Of a stretch of DNA of 64,000 nucleotides, positions 62,001-64,000 are shown piece by piece (position 1 is the stretch's first letter; every line of letters begins with the position of its first letter). This stretch comes from Pseudomonas sp. SDI. GTDB lineage: Bacteria > Pseudomonadota > Gammaproteobacteria > Pseudomonadales > Pseudomonadaceae. Below the pieces are notes generated by a model, which worked only from the letters and a program-made list of their open reading frames with translations, made no database searches and was not told the DNA's origin. Location: contig NZ_QETK01000002.1 in the NCBI RefSeq assembly GCF_003105155.1, positions 147,614 to 211,613 on the forward strand, in the 5' to 3' direction. Both the position numbers and the translations under genes were made by a program.

Positions 62001-63061
62001 GCGGCGTCCAGCGACAACGGCGGAATACCCTGGCCGCGCACGCCACCGCTGACGAACAGGGTGGCTTCGGCCAGGCCGTAGCTGGCGAAGAAGCTGCCGG
62101 ATTCAAAGCCGCAGGCGGCGAAGCGCGCGGCAAACAGGTCGAGGCTGTCCTGGCGGATCGGCTCGGAGCCGGAGAAGGCCACACGCCACTTGCTCAGGTC
62201 GAGCTTGGCCAGTGCCGCGGCGCTGACGCGCTCGCTGCACAACCGGTAGGCGAAGTCCGGGCCACCGCTGATGGTGCCGCCATGGTCGCTGATCGCCTGC
62301 AGCCAGCGCTGCGGCCGGGCCAGGAAGTAACTCGGGGCCATCAGCACGCACGGCACACCGCTGAAGATCGGTTGCAGCAGGCCGCCGATCAGGCCCATGT
62401 CGTGGTACAGCGGCAGCCAGCTGACGATGACGTCGTCGGGGTTCAGGTCGATGCCAAAACCATGGCGAATCAGCACTTCGTTGGCCACCAGGTTGCCGTG
62501 GCTGACCTGCACGCCTTTGGGCAGTGCGGTGGAGCCGGAGGTGTATTGCAGGAAGGCAATGTCGTCGGCCTGCAGCGGCGGCTCAACCCAGCTGGCGGCC
62601 AGCGTCGACGCCAGGCTGTCCACCGCCAGCAATTGCGGGGCATTGTCTGCGGCCAGCGCATCGAGGCTGCGCAGGCTTGCGCACAGCGCGCTGTGGGTCA
62701 GCAGCAGACGCGGTTCGGCGTCGTCGATGATCGACAGCAAGCGCTCCTGATGATGGGTACGCGAAGACTCTGGCGGGTACGCCGGCACGGCAATCACCCC
62801 GGCGTACAGGCAACCGAAGAACGCCGCCACGTAATCCGGACCACTGGGGAACAGCAGGATCGCCCGGTCGCCGACCTGGGTGCTGGCCTGCAGGGCTGCG
62901 GCAATGCTGCGCGCACGCCGATCGAGATCGTGATAGCTGAGGACGGCTTCGTCGCCAGGCGCTTCGGCGAGAAAGCGCAGGGCTACCCGCTCGGGGGTCT
63001 GCGCCGCACGTTGAGTCAGTGCCTGGACCAGCGTAACCGGGAGTTCGAAGGCGTCCTTCAT
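50099..63061 (-). CDS. pvdL: PvdL, pyoverdine chromophore nonribosomal peptide synthetase
   Basis: Giant NRPS (4320 residues) building the acylated Glu-Tyr-Dab start of pyoverdine. Approximate order: fatty acyl-AMP ligase (1-580; [11 protein letters not shown] near 170), PCP1 (Ser near 615), C1 (HHIIADGW near 802), A1 ([11 protein letters not shown] near 1274), PCP2 (Ser near 1660), C2 (HHIVTEGW near 1851), A2 ([11 protein letters not shown] near 2330), PCP3 (LGGDSI near 2730), E ([10 protein letters not shown] near 2905), C3 (HHILIDAW near 3375, DCL type), A3 ([11 protein letters not shown] near 3860), PCP4 (Ser near 4258). There is no thioesterase. A3 reads DIWELTADD at the specificity positions, the Dab code as I recall it. 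Start ATG has AGGAA upstream. Length and layout match P. aeruginosa PvdL. Confidence 0.97.
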   Translation of the reverse strand: MKDAFELPVTLVQALTQRAAQTPERVALRFLAEAPGDEAVLSYHDLDRRARSIAAALQASTQVGDRAILLFPSGPDYVAAFFGCLYAGVIAVPAYPPESSRTHHQERLLSIIDDAEPRLLLTHSALCASLRSLDALAADNAPQLLAVDSLASTLAASWVEPPLQADDIAFLQYTSGSTALPKGVQVSHGNLVANEVLIRHGFGIDLNPDDVIVSWLPLYHDMGLIGGLLQPIFSGVPCVLMAPSYFLARPQRWLQAISDHGGTISGGPDFAYRLCSERVSAAALAKLDLSKWRVAFSGSEPIRQDSLDLFAARFAACGFESGSFFASYGLAEATLFVSGGVRGQGIPPLSLDAAALAQNRAEPGEGSVQMSCGRSQPLHAVQVVDAQSLEVLPDNRIGEIWAAGPSIAHGYWRNPEASARTFVEQGGRTWLRTGDLGFLRAGELFVTGRLKDMLIVRGHNLYPQDLEQTLEREVDVLRKGRVAVFAVDNQGEEGIGVAVEISRNVQKIIPPTSLIKTLRQVIADACQQAPAVVLLLNPGALPKTSSGKLQRSACRLRMDDGSLDCYARFPDAQQGSDTARAAPENDLQALIAGLWCEQLNVAAIAADDHFFLLGGNSIAATQVVARLRDVLGLELGVRALFDAPTLAGFAAEVARVQADGGVVQGAISALSRTQALPQSLAQNRLWLTWQLEPHSAAYNIPGALRLRGELDAAALRSSFQTLLARHESLRTLFAEVDGQAVQRIQPTLDWDVQHLDLNGASAAQVQQRRELEARQPFDLEKGPLLRVTLVQLGSEEHQLWVTLHHIIADGWSMNILIDEFSRLYAAAAQGQRAELAALPLHYADYGSWQRQWLAQGEAQRQLDYWQQQLGGDLPVLDLASDFPRSARTRKSATRLSFTLDAGLGNALRQTAHAHDATLFMLLLAGFQALLHRYSGQGEIRVGVPNANRPRLETQGLVGFFINTQVLRAQLHSRQPFAELLRQVRQTTLDAQAHQDLPFEQLLEAFPAAREQGLFQVMFNHQQRDLSALRRLPGLLADELPWHSREAKFDLQLHSEEDHQGRISLSFDYADELFQAATIERLAGQLVELLQQVSATPQLALGDVQLLDAQSRSLLHNWSVAPNAAASQWVVEQLNRQASLHPQRSALIWEGGSLDYAHLHAQANRLAHYLRDKGVGPDVCVAIAAERSPQLLIGLLAILKAGGAYVPLDVDYPAERLAYMLADCGASLLLSHTDVLERLPQVDGVSTIAMDQLKLDSWPCQAPGLHLQGDNLAYVIYTSGSTGQPKGVGNTHAALAERLQWMQDSYALDAQDVLLQKAPISFDVSVWECFWPLSQGCPLVLAGPGEHRDPQRIAELVQTHGVTTLHFVPALLQVFVQEPQAARCSSLRRVFCGGEALPAALRERLLQVLPQVALHNRYGPTETAINVTHWHCRSEDGLRSPIGRPLANVRCLVLDGELEQTPIGVPGELCLGGAGLARGYLGRPGLTAERFIPTANGERLYRSGDRARWLGDLQALEYLGRLDHQVKLRGFRVEPEEVQASLLAQAGVEQALVLVRDSVAGPQLVGYYTGAVEQNEALLSRLGAQLPAYMVPAQLVHLAQMPLGPSGKVDRKALPEPVWQTRVHVEPSTPLQQQIAAIWRDVLGLPRVGLQDDFFALGGHSLLATQIISRTRQACDVELPLRVLFDASELGAFAAQIERIQLAGQHNRQGPIARVDRSQPVPLSYSQQRMWFLWQMEPDSPAYNVGGMVRLRGMLDVSRFEQALQALIVRHETLRTTFPSRAGVPYQQVASDSTLAMNWLDFSGDAAELRQQRLQALADQQAHQPFDLECGPLLRACLVKAGEREHYFVLTLHHIVTEGWAMDIFARELGELYEAFLDERESPLEPLPVHYLDYSVWQRQWLEAGERQRQLDYWTAKLGDQHPLLELPSDRPRPAVQSHRGELYRFDLSDELATRVQAFNAAHGLTLFMTMTATLAVLLYRYSGQHDLRIGAPVANRIRPESEGLIGAFLNTQVLRCQLDGQMRVSELIEQVRQTVIDGQSHQDLPFDHLVEALQPPRSAAYNPLFQVMCNVQRWAFQQRRELAGMQVDYLVNDARATKFDLNLEVTDLDRRLSCCLTYSCDLFDEPRIARMAAHWQRLLAALVADPQQRLCELPLLAADEQRALFDNLRGQQDAPGLERCIHELFAEQARRSPAARALTFAGAHLSYAELDAQANRLAQVLCERGVGPQVRVGLALERSPMLVVGLLAILKAGGAYVPLDPEYPLERLQYMIEDSGIGLLLGQRALFEALAELPDGVARWCLEDDQAALAGYSAEAPLSRSLPAHQAYLIYTSGSTGKPKGVVVSHAEIAMHCQAVIEAFGMRSDDCELHFYSINFDAASERLLVPLLCGARVVLRAQGQWGAEEICALIRQQNVSVLGFTPSYGSQLAQWLASREETLPVRLCITGGEALTGEHLQRIRGAFTPAQFFNAYGPTETVVMPLACLAPETLEAGAASVPIGQVIGARLAYVLDADLALLPQGAVGELFVGGAGLAQGYHERPGLSAERFVADPFSETGGRLYRTGDLVRQRQDGLIEYVGRIDHQVKVRGFRIELGEIESRLLEHPAVREAVVLALDMAGGKQLAAYLVCAQAAATPEEQAALRDSLKAQLRINLPDYMVPVHLVLLAQMPLMGNGKLDRRALPLPDLEHGRQHYEAPRSELEQQLAGIWRDVLNVERVGLQDNFFELGGDSILSIQVVSRARQVGLHFTARDLFQQQTVQTLATVVSRSERSTVEQGPLSGAAALTPIQHWFFDSDIPHRQHWNQAVLLQPLEQLVGTTLEQALQALVQHHDSLRLRFTEAGSQWHAEYAQADQRELLWQVTVGDLDDCQALYCDVQRSLDLGNGPLLRALLVDDAQGQQRLLLTVHHLVIDGVSWRVLLEDLQALYRGQALAAKTSAMGDWAARLLAYAGSDSLRDEQAWWQAQLSATSRELPCDHPRGANLHRQAQTLSVQLSQEQTRQLLQDAPAAYRTQVNDLLLTALARVLCRWSGDSSVLVQLEGHGRETLFDEIDLTRSLGWFTSAYPLRLSPVNVEEAAGQAASIKTIKEQLRAVPHKGLGYGVLRYLAGTPTREAMAALPQARITFNYLGQFDQQFSSDALFQPLDAPAGVAHDLDAPLPNWLSVDGQVYGGHLQLRWTFSTERYAVQTIDELSRAYIGELASLIEHCRQPGNGSFTPADFPLAQLSQEQVDALPVPAAQIEDVYPLTPMQEGLLLHTLLEPGTGIYYMQDRYRINSEIDPQRFAQAWQAVVARHEALRASFCWNAGEAMLQIIHKPGSTPVDVLDWSADPQDQHEARLQALHKAEREAGFDLLQQAPFHLRLIRVGQAQYWFMMSNHHILIDAWCRSLLMNDFFEIYMALGEGREAQLAPPPRYRDYIGWLQQQNLDEARQWWRSNLEGFERTTAIPSDRPLLREHAGDHGGMRVGDCYTRLDRQDGARLRELAQAHQLTVNTFAQAAWALLLSRYSGERDVVFGVTVAGRPVSLPQMQRTVGLFINSIALRVTLPAPGARCSVRQWLHALLERNMDVREYEYLPLVSIQACSELPKGQPLFDSLFVFENAPVEVAVLDAAHSLKATSDSGRTHTNFPLTAVCYPGDDLGLHLSFDQRYFDTPTVERLLAEFKRLLLALADNFHGEVADLPLLGEQERRFLLDECNRSERSYCLQQSYAELFEARVAAHPARTVARCLEQQWSYAELNRHANRLGHALLAAGVAVDQPVAVLAERDLPLLGMIVGCFKAGAGYLPLDPGLPASRLQRIVELSRTPLLVCSQACAAQAASLLDAVEAARRPALLIWETVQAGGFAEGNPGIYSAPDNLAYVIYTSGSTGLPKGVMVEQRGMLNNQLSKVPYLALDEHDVIAQTASQSFDISVWQFLAAPLFGAQVAIVPNAIAHDPQGLLEHVQASGITVLESVPSLIQGMLANERQHLSGLRWMLPTGEAMPPELAWQWLERYPQVGLVNAYGPAECSDDVAFFRVDAASTRGSYLPIGTPTDNNRLYLFGDDQGLVPLGAVGELCVAGTGVGRGYVGDPLRTAQVFIPHPFGAPGERLYRTGDLARRRPDGVLEYVGRIDHQVKIRGYRIELGEIEARLHEQVEVRDAAVGVQEGVNGKHLVGYLVAADGRADTAALLERVKQRLRAELPEYMVPLHWAWLAELPHNANGKLDRKALPAIVIGQQHRQAYLAPRSELEATLAAIWADVLKAQRVGVRDNFFELGGHSLLATQIASRVQKALQLNMPLRAMFECSTVEALAQYVEGLKANELSEDKVDRLSDLMAELEAL

Positions 63062-63170
63062 GGGAGTTCCTGCCAGTGTCTATACGTGAAATCGGGGCTC
63101 GTGGGGCGGCGGACGACGGGCAGCAGGCACCGTCTCTCGGCGCACCGGGATCGAGGATGTACACAGGGGA

Positions 63171-63194
63171 ACGGATGACCGGGGCAAATAATTA
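63171..63194 (-). promoter_or_regulatory. probable PvdS-dependent promoter of pvdL (variant)
   Basis: On the minus strand TAATT (63194-63190), exactly 16 bases, CGT (63173-63171). It differs from the other boxes here at one base of the -35 (TAATT for TAAAT). It sits about 110 bases before pvdL. Confidence 0.65.
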
Positions 63195-63288
63195 GCGGCT
63201 GCGACAGCGCCTGGGCCGGTGTTTTTTGAAGCCGATCACAGCGCGTTGCTTAGAACCGAAAAACGCGTGAGTTCGCTTCTTTTCTCAT

Positions 63289-63317
63289 TTGACAATAATT
63301 ATCATTAAGAATAGCTT
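63289..63317 (+). promoter_or_regulatory. Fur-regulated promoter of pvdS
   Basis: A Fur box GACAATAATTATCATTAAG (63291-63309) matches the 19-base consensus at 14 positions. It overlaps a TTGACA -35 (63289-63294) with a weak -10 TAGCTT after 17 bases. Fur-Fe bound here would shut off pvdS in iron-replete cells. Confidence 0.8.
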
Positions 63318-63389
63318 GTCGTCCGTCGCAGGAAGCCTCCCCCCTCAAGCGGAGTGCTTCGCTTCCCTCTTCGAGACAAGGTGATTTCC

Positions 63390-63935
63390 ATGGCGGAACA
63401 ACTATCCACAAGTAAGTGCGATTCACCGTTACTCCAAGCGTTCGTCGACAATCGCAGCATCCTCGTGAAAATTGCCGCCCGTATCACCGGGTGTCGGTCG
63501 CGCGCCGAGGACGTGGTGCAGGACGCATTCTTCCGGCTCGGTTCGGCCCCGCAGATCACTTCGTCGTTCAAGGCGCAACTGAGCTACCTGTTCCAGATCG
63601 TGCGCAACCTGGCCATCGACCACTATCGCAAGCAGGCGATGGAGCTGAAGTATTCCGGCACCGAGGAGGAAGGGCTGCATGTGGTGGTTCACGGCGCCTC
63701 CCCCGAGAACACGCACATCAACTTCGCCACGCTGGAGCATATTGCCGACGCGCTGAGCGAGTTGCCGCTACGCACCCGTTACGCGTTCGAGATGTACCGT
63801 TTGCACGGTGTGCCGCAAAAGGACATCGCCAAGGAACTCGGCGTGTCACCAACCCTGGTCAACTTCATGATTCGCGATGCGCTGGTGCACTGCCGCAAGG
63901 TGTCGAATGCCCGCAGCGAGGCACGCGTCGGCTGA
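63390..63935 (+). CDS. pvdS: PvdS, iron-starvation ECF sigma factor
   Basis: ECF sigma factor (181 residues) directing RNA polymerase to TAAAT-N16-CGT promoters of pyoverdine genes. Sigma-2: RAEDVVQDAFFRL and LSYLFQIVRNLAIDHYRKQA; sigma-4 helix-turn-helix: LHGVPQKDIAKELGVSPTLV. The ATG at 63390 (MAEQLSTSKCDSPLLQAFVD) has AAGGTG upstream; the frame extends to 63354 without a ribosome site. It is divergent from pvdL across a 328-base region holding both promoters. Confidence 0.97.
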   Translation: MAEQLSTSKCDSPLLQAFVDNRSILVKIAARITGCRSRAEDVVQDAFFRLGSAPQITSSFKAQLSYLFQIVRNLAIDHYRKQAMELKYSGTEEEGLHVVVHGASPENTHINFATLEHIADALSELPLRTRYAFEMYRLHGVPQKDIAKELGVSPTLVNFMIRDALVHCRKVSNARSEARVG

Positions 63936-63947
63936 AAGGTCAAAAGC

Positions 63948-64000
63948 ATCGCGGGACAAGCCCGCTCCCACAGGGATGACCTAGGTCCTGTGGGAGCGGG
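63948..64000. repeat. REP-type inverted pair after pvdS (cut by window edge)
   Basis: ATCGCGGGACAAGCCCGCTC, then CCTGTGGGAGCGGG up to the window end. It belongs to the same class as the pairs at 41031-41083 and 50024-50090. Confidence 0.8.

Noticed and set aside
50099..63061. Large repeated segments (A, C and PCP domains) considered as DNA repeats or duplication
   Set aside because: Explained by the modular NRPS architecture of one gene; the modules have diverged.

Overview
The window is chromosomal DNA of a fluorescent Pseudomonas, probably from the P. putida / P. entomophila side of the genus. The grounds are the high-GC coding sequence, the sdhCDAB-sucABCD-gltA arrangement, the brnQ and etf neighbours, the REP-type intergenic repeats, and a pyoverdine (pvd) locus with a FAAL-type PvdL next to PvdS. 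The placement is inferred from gene content; no marker gene was compared.

Left part (1-10.5 kb): a chemotaxis receptor cut by the window edge, a small DUF3859-type periplasmic protein, a decayed amidohydrolase, a pirin, a dienelactone hydrolase, htpG with a clear sigma-32 promoter, two overlapping hotdog thioesterases, a small coiled-coil lipoprotein, a DUF599 membrane protein and brnQ. Middle part (10.5-33 kb): the TCA block sdhCDAB-sucAB-lpd-sucCD on the minus strand, with gltA divergent from it. Then come a START-domain protein, a YkgJ-type protein, a MocR regulator, a DUF4398/OmpA lipoprotein pair, a periplasmic solute-binding protein and etfBA, divergent from the ETF:ubiquinone oxidoreductase gene. 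That divergent region carries a match to the PsrA operator. These genes feed electrons from acetyl-CoA and fatty acids into the quinone pool.

Right part (33-64 kb): an MqsA antitoxin whose MqsR toxin survives only as a C-terminal scrap, an MFS transporter, a receiver-like protein without the phospho-acceptor Asp, and an orphan FecI-type sigma factor under a Fur-box promoter. The pyoverdine genes follow: pvdR-pvdT-opmQ (efflux), pvdP (periplasmic chromophore maturation), pvdH (diaminobutyrate supply), pvdL (chromophore NRPS) and pvdS (iron-starvation sigma factor). A DsbRS two-component system and a dsbD-tlpA-dsbG operon sit between pvdH and pvdL. I could read PvdS-type promoters (TAAAT-N16-CGT) by eye upstream of pvdR, pvdP and pvdH, a variant (TAATT-N16-CGT) upstream of pvdL, and a Fur box upstream of pvdS. 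The Fur-PvdS-pvd hierarchy is therefore visible in the DNA.

I did not find a clearly undescribed system. The best leads are the broken mqsRA pair, the dsbRS-dsb locus inside the pyoverdine genes with its paired inverted operator-like sites, the triple repeat before the MocR gene, and the PsrA-like operator at the etf region. No tRNA, rRNA, CRISPR array, insertion sequence or prophage was seen.
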